This document shows, piece by piece, positions 15,367 to 23,082 of a stretch of DNA of 64,000 bases. The stretch comes from Scatosoma sp900555925 (GTDB taxonomy: Bacteria; Bacillota; Clostridia; Christensenellales; Borkfalkiaceae). The first letter of the stretch is position 1, and each line of letters begins with the position of its first letter. The stretch covers positions 186,001 to 250,000 of the forward strand of contig CAUGYD010000001.1 of the NCBI GenBank assembly GCA_959603585.1, written 5' to 3'. Below the pieces are notes generated by a model. That model saw nothing but the letters and a program-made list of their open reading frames with translations. It did not search any database and was not told where the DNA came from. Made by a program: the position numbers and the translations under genes.

Positions 15367-16718
15367 TTAATACCCCCCCCCCATTTCATATCCAGCATCA
15401 GCTGTGCGATAAATTCATTTTTACGGATATCGTAATTCACGGCGCCGTTATATTTCTTTACCGTCTTTTCGACAATTTTATGCCCGAGGCCGTGATTGTT
15501 TCCGTCTCCCTTTCGGCTGCGGAGCAACAGCGTTTCCCCGCGTTCTTCCTCGTTCATTTCTCCGAGAAAGTTACGGCAACATACGACAAGATAATCCTGT
15601 TTTACCGCCATTTCAAAAAGAATGGGCCTTTGAGTGCTCTCCCTGCGGACACACGCCTCCATCGCATTGTCGATGATATTCGTCAGCAGACTGCAAATAT
15701 CGTTCGGCGCGAACGGCAACTGCGGCGGCACGTTTACTTTACAATCCAAAATAATCCGATTCACCTTGCATTTCTGCATCTCCATATTCAAAATCGCACT
15801 GATTTCTTTATTCCCACAGTCGATATACGATAATTTATCCGATACCGTAACGGCAAGATTCGAGAAATACTCCTTCAATTTATCATACTTCCCGTTTTCA
15901 AGCAAAATACTCATCGTCGTCAGCTGGTTCTTGATGTCGTGCCTCAGTTCCCGCATATCGATAATCGATTGCTCCGATAACTTCATCATGGAATTCGAGG
16001 CCATCAAAAATTCATTCTCTTTCTGCAATATCGTTTGCTGCATTCGTTCGTTACAGGCACTCCTCCATAAAAAATAATTTTCAAGCACAATGACATATAT
16101 CGCCACGAGTACCGCGACGTAAAACCGATCCTCCGAAGAGGGATTCCCCGGCCCCATGCTCGCCGTATGAAAATAAATCAAAAATGCCGCCGCAAATACC
16201 GGAACTTCTATCATCCCGACAAAACTTATCGAAATATCCTCAATCTGCTTAATCGAATATCTATACAGAAAAAATACACACAACAATATCAAAAGATAAC
16301 TCACCAAAGTCCAAGGACTCATGTGGCCGGGAACGTGACCGCTCGAAACAAGCTCCACGAACCTCGCGCCCAGCTCGGTCACCGTGATGATCGTACAATA
16401 TAAAACCGAAGACATGATCAGCCGTTGATACAAACCGAATTTGCAGAAAAATATACAATAAACGGAAAGCACCAAAAGATGCGAAATAAAAAATCCGATT
16501 CCGTTTAGCCTCGGCAAAATCTTTGCCAAAACAATGAAAACGGTATTCACCAATAATTCCGCAATAAACAAGACGACCGTCTTTCCGAAAAATATCGCCA
16601 AAGATTTTCCCTCTCGCACAGGAGGACTTAAAATAAAGGCTATCGAAAATGCCACCACAACAAATTGGACAACAAAAGTATAATTCGTTAAAAACTTTAA
16701 CAACTCTTCTAAAAACAT
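15273..16718 (-). CDS. GHKL sensor histidine kinase (AgrC/VirS-like), C-terminus uncertain
   Basis: A membrane sensor kinase with about six or seven N-terminal helices (residues 1-220) and a cytoplasmic kinase domain. The phospho-acceptor His is in MRELRHDIKNQ, the N-box is NIIDNAMEAC, and the glycine box is NNHGLGHKIVEK. There is no periplasmic sensor domain, as in peptide-sensing AgrC-type kinases. The start at 16718 is chosen because AGGGG lies five to six bases before it; an ATG at 16739 has no such site. The frame passes through a G10 tract (15382-15373) at codons for MKWGGG and continues 32 residues into the response regulator gene. With nine or eleven G it would stop within ten codons, at or next to the regulator start. 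No agrB/agrD-type gene is seen nearby. Confidence 0.85.
   Translation of the reverse strand: MFLEELLKFLTNYTFVVQFVVVAFSIAFILSPPVREGKSLAIFFGKTVVLFIAELLVNTVFIVLAKILPRLNGIGFFISHLLVLSVYCIFFCKFGLYQRLIMSSVLYCTIITVTELGARFVELVSSGHVPGHMSPWTLVSYLLILLCVFFLYRYSIKQIEDISISFVGMIEVPVFAAAFLIYFHTASMGPGNPSSEDRFYVAVLVAIYVIVLENYFLWRSACNERMQQTILQKENEFLMASNSMMKLSEQSIIDMRELRHDIKNQLTTMSILLENGKYDKLKEYFSNLAVTVSDKLSYIDCGNKEISAILNMEMQKCKVNRIILDCKVNVPPQLPFAPNDICSLLTNIIDNAMEACVRRESTQRPILFEMAVKQDYLVVCCRNFLGEMNEEERGETLLLRSRKGDGNNHGLGHKIVEKTVKKYNGAVNYDIRKNEFIAQLMLDMKWGGGIKWSLKLQSAMMNGLRWRQYAPKSQRRLSSAG
15373..15382 (-). repeat. G10 homopolymer at the kinase/regulator junction
   Basis: Ten G on the coding strand, within the last kinase codons and six bases before the regulator ATG. 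It can act both as a slippage site and as the Shine-Dalgarno sequence. Confidence 0.9.
15373..15382 (-). promoter_or_regulatory. Probable ribosome binding site of the response regulator
   Basis: Only the G tract stands at the right distance (TATTAA spacer) from the ATG at 15366. No AGGAGG-like site is present. Confidence 0.55.
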
Positions 16719-16757
16719 TTTATCCCCTATCTTCGGCATTTGTATTTGATATTTTGT

Positions 16758-16786
16758 ATTATATCCCGATACGAAAAAAAAGTCAA
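16758..16786 (-). promoter_or_regulatory. Promoter of the two-component operon
   Basis: Minus strand TTGACT (16786-16781), a 17-base spacer rich in T, and TATAAT (16763-16758), about 40 bases before the kinase start codon. Confidence 0.8.
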
Positions 16787-17030
16787 GTCTTATCTTAAAA
16801 TAAAAGTTCCGAAACTATGCGCCCCTTTTACGGACAAGGTCAAAAACTATTCCTGCTCCAATACCGTTTCTTCAAATTCGCTCGCGACGTCATGGTCGCC
16901 ATAACGACATAGATTTTATAAACAAAACTAATTATTTTTATCGTCCAAATGTCTTAAACCTGACAAAAACTGTATATGTTTTTAATTTGGATTAAACAAC
17001 AATATAATGCTTTTTTCCGATAAATAACAA
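16787..17030. other. Gene-free AT-rich spacer between kinase promoter and tRNA terminator
   Basis: No convincing gene. It contains a small palindrome, TTTAAT-TTGG-ATTAAA (16981-16996), and a 31-codon open frame from the ATG near 16816 that lacks a ribosome binding site. No autoinducer-peptide gene (agrD-like) was recognised here. Confidence 0.5.
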
Positions 17031-17070
17031 AAAAGTCGTAATTTCCTTTCGACAAATTACGACTTTTTCT
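17031..17070 (-). terminator. Intrinsic terminator of tRNA-Ser
   Basis: Arms GTCGTAATTT/AAATTACGAC at 17035-17044 and 17054-17063, with T runs on both sides, so it could act in both directions. Confidence 0.8.
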
Positions 17071-17073
17071 TTT

Positions 17074-17162
17074 TGGCGGAGTGTGAGGGATTCGAACCCC
17101 CGTGGACTTGCGCCCAAACGGTTTTCAAGACCGCCTCGTTATGACCGCTTCGATAACACTCC
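17074..17162 (-). tRNA. tRNA-Ser(UGA)
   Basis: A class II tRNA with a long variable arm. The acceptor stem is GGAGTGT/ACACTCC, the anticodon loop CTTGAAA gives anticodon UGA, the T-loop is GGTTCGAATCC, the discriminator is G, and CCA is encoded. It reads UCA (and wobble) serine codons. Confidence 0.95.
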
Positions 17163-17267
17163 GTATGTTTTCTATTTTTATTATACCTCCTTTTCGAAGA
17201 ATTGTCAATGCTTTTTCACTTTTCGAATTTATTTTTCCTATTTCTGTCATCAATATGCCTTTCCTGT

Positions 17268-17296
17268 TTGACATCCCTACGGGTTTGTGCTACAAT
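17268..17296 (+). promoter_or_regulatory. Consensus promoter of the ktrB-ktrA operon
   Basis: Perfect TTGACA (17268-17273), a 17-base spacer and TACAAT (17291-17296). The predicted start site near 17303 leaves a leader of only about 22 bases before the ATG. Confidence 0.85.
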
Positions 17297-17324
17297 ACTC
17301 TCAAAGATTTTTCGGAAAAACATC

Positions 17325-18689
17325 ATGAAACTGAAAACCAAATCGAAACTATCCGTTTGGCAGTATCTTTCTTTGGGATATCTGACCGTCATTCTCATCG
17401 GAAGCGCTCTCCTCATGCTTCCCTTCGCCACCAAAGCCGGGGAATCCACTACCTATATCAACGCCCTCTTTACTTCCACTTCGGCGACCTGCGTCACGGG
17501 ACTCGTCCCCTATGATACCAATACTCATTGGAGCATTTTCGGCCAGGTCGTCATTATTCTGCTCATTCAGACGGGCGGACTCGGATTCATGACTTTTGTT
17601 TCCGTGCTCATCAACATCTTAGGAAGAAATCTCGGACTCTATGAAAAGAAGGCCTTCATGCATTCCGCGGGGGAAGGCAATCTGAGCGGCATTCGCCGAT
17701 TGATCCGCCGCATATTCATCGGAACCGCCATTTTCGAGGGGTTGGGCGCCGTATTTCTTTCCATTCGTTTCATTCCCGATTTCGGAATCGGAAAGGGAAT
17801 CTATTATTCTATATGGCACTCCGTTTCCGCCTTCTGCAACGCAGGATTCGACCTCATGGGAGGTTTATTCGGAGGCGAAAAATTCGTTTCTTTTACCCAT
17901 TACGCCACCGATCCCGTCGTCTCCCTCACTATCTCTTTCCTCATCATCATCGGAGGCTTGGGCTTCTGCGTCTGGGGAGATATCGTAGATACCAGATGTA
18001 ATTTCAAAAAATTCCGTCTGCATACCAAAGTCGTATTGTTTGTCAATACCCTCCTTCTCCTCATTTCTACTTTACTCTTTTTCTTTTTCGAGCGAAATAA
18101 TCCCACTTACGGGGATTTCTCTTTGGGGGACAAATGGTTGGTTGCGTTCTTTAATGCCACTACTCCCCGCACGGCCGGCTTCAATACCGTTGACCTCTCC
18201 TCTCTCTCCGACAGCGGATACCTTTTGACCGTCATGCTCATGTTTATCGGCGGAAGCTCCGGCTCCACCGCGGGCGGCATTAAAGTAAACACGCTCGCCG
18301 TTATTCTCATGGGAATGATAGCGGCTTTCCGCGGACGCAAGGACATCGATATTGGAAAGCGCAGAGTTGCCTATTCCCTCGTGCATCAGGCGCTCGCCGT
18401 CTTCGTTTCCTGCCTCATCGTCGTCATGACCGCTACTTTATTCATCTGCGCCGCCGAACCCGATACGGTCGCTCCTTTCAAAGAAGTACTCTTTGAAACG
18501 GTTTCGGCGTTGGGAACCGTGGGACTGAGTATGTCCCTCACCCCTACCCTCTCCGCCATATCCAAAATCATCCTCATTCTCCTCATGTATACCGGAAGAG
18601 TCGGAATTCTGACGCTGGCGCTCGCCTTCGGGGAAAGCAGAAAGACCACAGAAGTCAGAAAGCCGCTCGATACGCTTTTGATTGGCTGA
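17325..18689 (+). CDS. ktrB: KtrB/TrkH-type potassium uptake channel subunit
   Basis: An integral membrane K+ translocator of 454 residues, with four membrane-pore-membrane repeats. The four selectivity-filter turns are visible: SATCVTGLVP, SAFCNAGFDLMG, TPRTAGFNTV and SALGTVGLSM. The intramembrane gating loop SSGSTAGGIKVN follows repeat 3. The start at 17325 is chosen because translation from upstream would begin before the promoter. MKLKTKSKLS is a normal cytoplasmic start, though the ribosome binding site is weak. The length and the single-RCK partner fit Ktr better than E. coli Trk. The regulatory subunit gene follows 33 bases downstream. Confidence 0.93.
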   Translation: MKLKTKSKLSVWQYLSLGYLTVILIGSALLMLPFATKAGESTTYINALFTSTSATCVTGLVPYDTNTHWSIFGQVVIILLIQTGGLGFMTFVSVLINILGRNLGLYEKKAFMHSAGEGNLSGIRRLIRRIFIGTAIFEGLGAVFLSIRFIPDFGIGKGIYYSIWHSVSAFCNAGFDLMGGLFGGEKFVSFTHYATDPVVSLTISFLIIIGGLGFCVWGDIVDTRCNFKKFRLHTKVVLFVNTLLLLISTLLFFFFERNNPTYGDFSLGDKWLVAFFNATTPRTAGFNTVDLSSLSDSGYLLTVMLMFIGGSSGSTAGGIKVNTLAVILMGMIAAFRGRKDIDIGKRRVAYSLVHQALAVFVSCLIVVMTATLFICAAEPDTVAPFKEVLFETVSALGTVGLSMSLTPTLSAISKIILILLMYTGRVGILTLALAFGESRKTTEVRKPLDTLLIG

Positions 18690-18722
18690 TCGATACAGAA
18701 GTTTTAAGGAGTACAATTTACT

Positions 18723-19379
18723 ATGAAATCCATTTTACTGATAGGTATGGGAAAATTCGGTCAAACGTTGGGCGAAAGATTTCTGAGCATGGGCGACGAA
18801 GTGATGATCGTAGACAAAAACGAATCCATCATCAACGCCTTGGCCCCCAAGTATACGGGCGCCCTCATTGCAAATTGCATGAATGCCGATAGTCTCGCCA
18901 CAATGGATATTCCCTCGTTCGATATCTGCGTCGTGGCAATCGGAGACGATTTCCAATCCTCCCTCGAAATTACTTCCCTGTTGAAGGATTTGGGAGCAAA
19001 ATACGTCGTATCCAAAGCGACGACGGAAATCCAGCGGAAATTCCTCCTTCGCAACGGCGCGGACGAAGTCGTTTATCCCGACCACGATATTGCTGAAAAG
19101 CTGGCCGTTAAGCTCAATGCCGCAAAAGTATACGATTATATCGAGTTGGATTCGGAATACTCTATTTTTGAAATCGCCGTCCCCAACGAGTGGTACAAAA
19201 AGAAAATCGTCGATGTCGACCCGCGCAGAAGATACGGCATCAATATCCTCACCATTAAAAAAGACCATGCCATCGTTCCCTCCCCGGATGCGGAATATTT
19301 ATTCTCGGAAGGAGATCACATGGTTGTTTTCGGAAATACCGAAAAAATTCTCGCTTTCGCAAACAAGAAAAAGAAATAA
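18723..19379 (+). CDS. ktrA: KtrA/TrkA-type potassium channel regulatory subunit
   Basis: A cytoplasmic RCK protein of 218 residues that forms the nucleotide-gated ring under KtrB. The N-terminal Rossmann domain carries LIGMGKFGQTLG (nucleotide-binding glycine motif) and the acidic strand-end IVDKNE. TrkA_C fills about 140-215 (EIAVPNEWYKKKIVDVD, EGDHMVVFG). The family normally binds ATP/ADP or NAD(H), which switch the channel. The ATG follows AAGGAG. It is co-transcribed with ktrB and ends before a strong terminator at 19503-19531. Confidence 0.94.
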   Translation: MKSILLIGMGKFGQTLGERFLSMGDEVMIVDKNESIINALAPKYTGALIANCMNADSLATMDIPSFDICVVAIGDDFQSSLEITSLLKDLGAKYVVSKATTEIQRKFLLRNGADEVVYPDHDIAEKLAVKLNAAKVYDYIELDSEYSIFEIAVPNEWYKKKIVDVDPRRRYGINILTIKKDHAIVPSPDAEYLFSEGDHMVVFGNTEKILAFANKKKK

Positions 19380-19502
19380 ATCGTAAAGAGCGGACAAAAG
19401 ATACAGGCGGCATAGAAACGAGACAAATAAGTCGCCGGATTAAAAAAACAGATAAATCCTGAAACAGGCAAAGCAGTAAAGTGCAGAAATAAAACAAAAC
19501 AT

Positions 19503-19531
19503 AAAAATCCTCCGCATAGCGGAGGATTTTT
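19503..19531. terminator. Strong bidirectional terminator after ktrA
   Basis: Perfect 13-base arms, 19503-19515 and 19519-19531, with a three-base loop and A/T runs on both ends. It separates the plus-strand ktr operon from the converging small membrane protein gene. Confidence 0.9.
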
Positions 19532-19540
19532 ATGTTGTTA

Positions 19541-19981
19541 CTACAACCGCTCGTATTTCTTTTTGAATACGATTCCCGCAGTCATCGACGCCGCCGTAAG
19601 GAGTGCGCACACAGCCGCGCGGATCAGTCCGCCCCAGGAAAATTCGGATGCGAGATGTACGGCGACCATGAGAAAGCACACGACGCCCACCCAGCCGAGT
19701 ATGAAAAATATATTTCTCAGAGCATGGCAGCGCGCTTTATCCCGAAAATCGGGCTGTTTCCGTTCTTCTTCGGGCGCGGCGTACTTATCTAAACCGTAAA
19801 TTCCGAAAAACAACAGTACTCCGCCGATCGCCGCAATACCGAGCCCTATGAGGGCTTCCAACCAACCGGAAGCAAAGGAGACGAAGCCGTAAACACCTCC
19901 TCCGATCGTCAAAAATCCCCCCGCGATCACTTCACCGATCGCCGAATCATATCTTTTCGGTCTTCTTCCGTAATCTCTCAT
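19541..19981 (-). CDS. Hypothetical four-helix membrane protein
   Basis: A 146-residue protein with basic termini (MRDYGRRPKRYDS and FKKKYERL) and four predicted helices, in two pairs separated by a charged cytoplasmic or external stretch (DKYAAPEEERKQPDFRDKAR). The helices are Gly/Ile/Val-rich (VIAGGFLTIGGGVYGFV, LIGLGIAAIGGVLLFFG). No family is recognised. It lies 30 bases downstream of the DegV gene on the same strand and may be co-transcribed. Confidence 0.65.
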   Translation of the reverse strand: MRDYGRRPKRYDSAIGEVIAGGFLTIGGGVYGFVSFASGWLEALIGLGIAAIGGVLLFFGIYGLDKYAAPEEERKQPDFRDKARCHALRNIFFILGWVGVVCFLMVAVHLASEFSWGGLIRAAVCALLTAASMTAGIVFKKKYERL

Positions 19982-20011
19982 AATCCTTTTTCTCCGTTAG
20001 CCCTCTGACTC

Positions 20012-20887
20012 TCAGCGGTGACGTCCCCTGAAAAACAATGCTACCGTCCCCGCACCCGCGTGCGTACCGATGACGGGACCGATATAGCTCACTAAAATTT
20101 CGTGACCGGGGAATTTTTCTTCAAGGAGACGAATGAGATAATCCACATCCTCCCGGCAATCGCCGTGACTGATAAAAATGGGATCGTCCTTTTCCATCGT
20201 CTGCAACGCTTCCATATACTTCACGAGCGCCTGAACGGATTTCTTTCTGCCCATCGTCTTGGATACCGGAACGAGATGCCCCGCGTCGTCCACGTGAAGC
20301 ACGGGCTTGATGTTCAGTACGGAGCCCATCACCGCGGTAGCCGTAGAAACCCGTCCGCCGCGTTTCAAATGGAACAGGTTATCGACCGTAAAATAATGGC
20401 AGATATGCGGTTTGAGCGACTCGGCATATTCCGCCGTTTCCTCTATCGTCGCCCCCGAATCCGCCTTTTTCACGACGTAATCCACGAAAAGCCCCTCGCC
20501 CATGGACGCACAAAGCGAATCCACCACCAAAACCGTCCGATCGGGGTATTTTTCTTTGAGTTCCTTCGCCGCTACACGATAGCTCCCCTCCGTACCCGAA
20601 AGTCCGGAGGAAAACGCGAGAACCAAAACGTCCCGACCCGCGGAGAGAAATTTTTCAAAATGCGTCTTTGCCGCCTCCGCCGTCACCTGATAGGTCGTCG
20701 GCATGGCTCCCGCACGGAGCTTCGCGTAAAACGCCTTTGCGTCGATCCGCTCCCCGTCCTCTCCTTCATAGTTGGTTCCGTCCATCAAAAAGCCGAGATG
20801 AATACATTCCAGCCCATGCTCTTTATAATATTCTTCGGGCAGATCGCAGGAAGAATCCGTAACGATTTCAAAAAGTCTCTTTTCCAT
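20012..20887 (-). CDS. DegV-family fatty-acid-binding protein
   Basis: DegV/FakB proteins bind a fatty acid and, in Firmicutes, present it to the kinase FakA (encoded here at 31.4-33.1 kb) for phosphorylation and use in phospholipids. The 291 residues start with IVTDSSCDLP (family signature), have the conserved MPTTYQVT and LVLAFSSGLSGTEGSY segments, and a C-terminal lobe with LKRGGRVS and IGPVIGTHAGAGTVALFF. All landmark motifs are intact. The ATG at 20887 is preceded by AAGGAG and a consensus promoter. Fatty acid specificity cannot be inferred. Confidence 0.93.
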   Translation of the reverse strand: MEKRLFEIVTDSSCDLPEEYYKEHGLECIHLGFLMDGTNYEGEDGERIDAKAFYAKLRAGAMPTTYQVTAEAAKTHFEKFLSAGRDVLVLAFSSGLSGTEGSYRVAAKELKEKYPDRTVLVVDSLCASMGEGLFVDYVVKKADSGATIEETAEYAESLKPHICHYFTVDNLFHLKRGGRVSTATAVMGSVLNIKPVLHVDDAGHLVPVSKTMGRKKSVQALVKYMEALQTMEKDDPIFISHGDCREDVDYLIRLLEEKFPGHEILVSYIGPVIGTHAGAGTVALFFRGRHR

Positions 20888-20938
20888 AAGTATGTACTCC
20901 TTTATTTACATGCTATTATAATCCGTTTTACCTCTGCC

Positions 20939-20967
20939 ATTATACTATATTTCCCTCTCCCTGTCAA
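20939..20967 (-). promoter_or_regulatory. Promoter of the degV gene
   Basis: Minus strand TTGACA (20967-20962), a 17-base spacer and TATAAT (20944-20939), followed by AAGGAG and the ATG at 20887. Confidence 0.85.
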
Positions 20968-21071
20968 GTCTCCGCCGTTTTCACTGACAAAAAAGAGATT
21001 TTGTTCGTATAAAAAGCCCTTTTAAGACGAAACGGGGAACGAAGGGGAAATGAGAGAATTGAGGAATAGGC

Positions 21072-21183
21072 GGACGAACGAGCGAACGGACGAATGGGCG
21101 AATGGGCGAATGGGCGAACGAACGGACGAACGAGCGAACGGACGAGCGAACGGACGAATGGGCGAACGGGCGAGCAAATGAAC
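21072..21183. repeat. Array of 28 degenerate GRRY tetranucleotides
   Basis: 112 bases made only of four-base steps such as GAAC, GGAC, GAGC, GAAT and GGGC, with just one deviating step near the 3' end. Higher-order units GAATGGGC (three in a row) and GAACGGAC recur. It sits in the otherwise gene-free stretch 20968-21220, between minE and degV. Several frames are open through it, giving Arg-rich low-complexity peptides that are unlikely to be real proteins. Confidence 0.9.
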
Positions 21184-21220
21184 AAAAAGGCGAAAGGTTT
21201 TCAGCAGAGATAAAATCGCT

Positions 21221-21454
21221 CTATTTGAGCACATTAAACTTCTTGACTCTGTCTGCCTCGAACGAAACCGTCACTTTATATACGCCCCGTTCGCACACGA
21301 TTTCCATATCGGGCAGGCCGTTCAGCTCGAAATATTCTCCGAAAGTCTTTGCAAAATCCTGCAAAACGAGAGATTTACAGCCGTCGCTCATGACCGATTT
21401 GTCCGATTGAATGACGTTGTTCGTGCGCGCATAATTATCGTTGATTTTTCTCAT
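21221..21454 (-). CDS. minE: Divergent MinE-like cell division topological factor
   Basis: A 77-residue protein starting 12 bases after minD. MinE stimulates MinD ATPase and makes the Min system oscillate. Landmarks fit a short MinE: ARTNNVIQSDKS matches the position of the MinD-activating AKERL...HDR helix, GEYFEL matches the SKYVEI strand region, and YKVTVSFEADRVKKF the last strand and helix. The usual N-terminal membrane-targeting helix is shorter than normal. The ATG is preceded by GAGAGGGG. The call leans on gene order as well as on this weak match. Confidence 0.6.
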   Translation of the reverse strand: MRKINDNYARTNNVIQSDKSVMSDGCKSLVLQDFAKTFGEYFELNGLPDMEIVCERGVYKVTVSFEADRVKKFNVLK

Positions 21455-21466
21455 GTTTCCCCTCTC

Positions 21467-22237
21467 TCACAGTCCCTTTCGGAGCAAGCGGCGGATATTC
21501 CCGAATACTCCCGTATACCGCCGCGTGACGTCGTACAGCCGCTGTTTTTCCGAAAGCAGATTGCCTGCCAGCAATTTGAACGCGCGGGTCTTATCCGAAA
21601 GATTATGGAGAAATACGTCATCCTCTTCGGGGAGGATTCCCAAAACGGGCGTTTTCAGGATCTCCTCGATTTCCTTGGGGGAAAGAATCTCACCCGAAAG
21701 AAGCATATCGCCCCGCACCATATTGATCACGACGGAAACGGAAGCGAGCTCGTAGCTCTTTAAGACGGTGATGACCTTATCCGCGTCGCGGAGCGCGGAG
21801 ATATGCGGCGTCGTCACGACGAGTGCTTCCTCCGCGGTCGCAACCGCGCGGTGAAAGCCTTCGTCGATCCCCGCGGGACAGTCGATGAAGATAAAATCGA
21901 ACTGCGGAGAGAGCGTGTCCAGCACCAATTTCACCGCCTGCGGAGAAATATACCGCTCCGGTGCGGAATGATTGCTGGCGAGAATATACAGATTTCCGAA
22001 ATCGGGATGGCGGATGAGCGCCTGCTTTGCGCGGCACCGCCCCTCAATGACGTCCACGATATCGTAGACGACGAGATTTTCCACCCCCGTCACCACGTCC
22101 ATGTTGTTCAGCCCGAAATCGGTGTCGCAGAGTATGACTCTCTGTCCGCGCCTCGAAAGCTGCGCGCCGAGATTGGCGGCCACGGTCGTCTTGCCTACCC
22201 CGCCTTTTCCCGACGTTACCACGATTTTTCTTGCCAT
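21467..22237 (-). CDS. minD: Septum site-determining ATPase MinD
   Basis: A 256-residue deviant-Walker ATPase that dimerises on the membrane and, with MinC, blocks division near the poles. It has the P-loop GKGGVGKTT (residues 10-18, both Lys present), CDTDFGLNNMDVV (switch I), FIDCPAGID (Walker B) and a C-terminal amphipathic helix VFGNIRRLLRKGL as membrane-targeting sequence. MinD is set apart from ParA/FlhG by VYDIVDVIEGRCRAKQALI. No minC gene is in the window. GGGAG lies ten bases before the ATG. Confidence 0.93.
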   Translation of the reverse strand: MARKIVVTSGKGGVGKTTVAANLGAQLSRRGQRVILCDTDFGLNNMDVVTGVENLVVYDIVDVIEGRCRAKQALIRHPDFGNLYILASNHSAPERYISPQAVKLVLDTLSPQFDFIFIDCPAGIDEGFHRAVATAEEALVVTTPHISALRDADKVITVLKSYELASVSVVINMVRGDMLLSGEILSPKEIEEILKTPVLGILPEEDDVFLHNLSDKTRAFKLLAGNLLSEKQRLYDVTRRYTGVFGNIRRLLRKGL

Positions 22238-22443
22238 ATGTACTTCTCTCCCTGCCGTTTTTCCGTATTGCTTTTTTCTGCAAGGATAATCATACCATAC
22301 GGCCGTGCGCTTTTTTTGTCATTTTTTCGGCTTTTTTCGGGGTTTTCGTCGAAGCCGCCCAAGAGCCCGACCGAAACCGTTAAAACCGCGGCGAAAGCTG
22401 CCTGCAACCGCCGAAACTGCCGACAACCTTGACCGTAACGGCT

Positions 22444-23082
22444 TTATTTGTTGCGCTTATAGAGTTCCGAGCAGACCTCCGAGAGTTTGACGTCCTTTTC
22501 GCGCAAAAGCACCATCATGTGATACAGGAAATCCGCCGCTTCGCCGATGACCTCCCCTTTGTCGTCGTTCTTGGACGCGATGACGAGCTCCACCGCTTCT
22601 TCGCCCGCTTTCTTGGCGATTTTATCGATTCCGCGCGCGAACAGGAAGCTGGTATACGAGCCCTCCTCGGGATTCCGCTTTCTGTCGTCCACGATTCGCT
22701 GCAATTTGCCGAACATCTCCGCGCCGATCTGGTTATCCTCCCCCTTCACTTGTTCGGAGAAACAGGTATACGTACCCGTATGGCACGCCACGCCCTTCTG
22801 TTTGACCTTCAAAAGGATACAGTCTTTATCGCAGTCGAGATAAGCCGTAATCACCTTCTGGGTGTTTCCGCTCGTTTCGCCTTTCTTCCAGAGCGACTGC
22901 CGAGAACGGCTGTAATAGTGCGCGTATCCCGTGGAAAACGTCTTTTCTACCGCTTCTCTGTCCATATATGCCTGCATGAGCACTTCGCCGCTCTCGTAAT
23001 CCTGCGCGATGGCACAGATAAGGCCCTTCTCGTCGAATTTCAATTCGTCCAGATTTACTTTCTTCGTTTTCGCATCAACCAT
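22444..23082 (-). CDS. hisIE: Bifunctional phosphoribosyl-AMP cyclohydrolase / phosphoribosyl-ATP pyrophosphatase
   Basis: A cytoplasmic fusion enzyme for steps 2 and 3 of histidine synthesis: the HisE half hydrolyses PR-ATP to PR-AMP, and the HisI half opens its ring. HisI occupies about 1-115 (AYMDREAVEKT, SRSRQSLWKKGETSGN, CDKDCILLKV, HTGTYTCF with Zn-binding cysteines). HisE occupies about 120-205 (SYTSFLFARGIDKIAKKAGEEAVE, EAADFLYHMMVLL). It has 212 residues, normal for the fusion. The start overlaps hisF by 8 bases. It is the last gene of the operon. Confidence 0.96.
   Translation of the reverse strand: MVDAKTKKVNLDELKFDEKGLICAIAQDYESGEVLMQAYMDREAVEKTFSTGYAHYYSRSRQSLWKKGETSGNTQKVITAYLDCDKDCILLKVKQKGVACHTGTYTCFSEQVKGEDNQIGAEMFGKLQRIVDDRKRNPEEGSYTSFLFARGIDKIAKKAGEEAVELVIASKNDDKGEVIGEAADFLYHMMVLLREKDVKLSEVCSELYKRNK

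Noticed and set aside
16787..17030. Autoinducer-peptide gene (agrD-like) for the GHKL kinase
   Set aside because: No short frame here has a ribosome binding site plus an amphipathic leader and Cys/Ser-containing core, and no agrB-like gene is near.
21072..21183. CRISPR-like array
   Set aside because: Units are four bases with no spacers and no cas genes nearby. It is a simple repeat.
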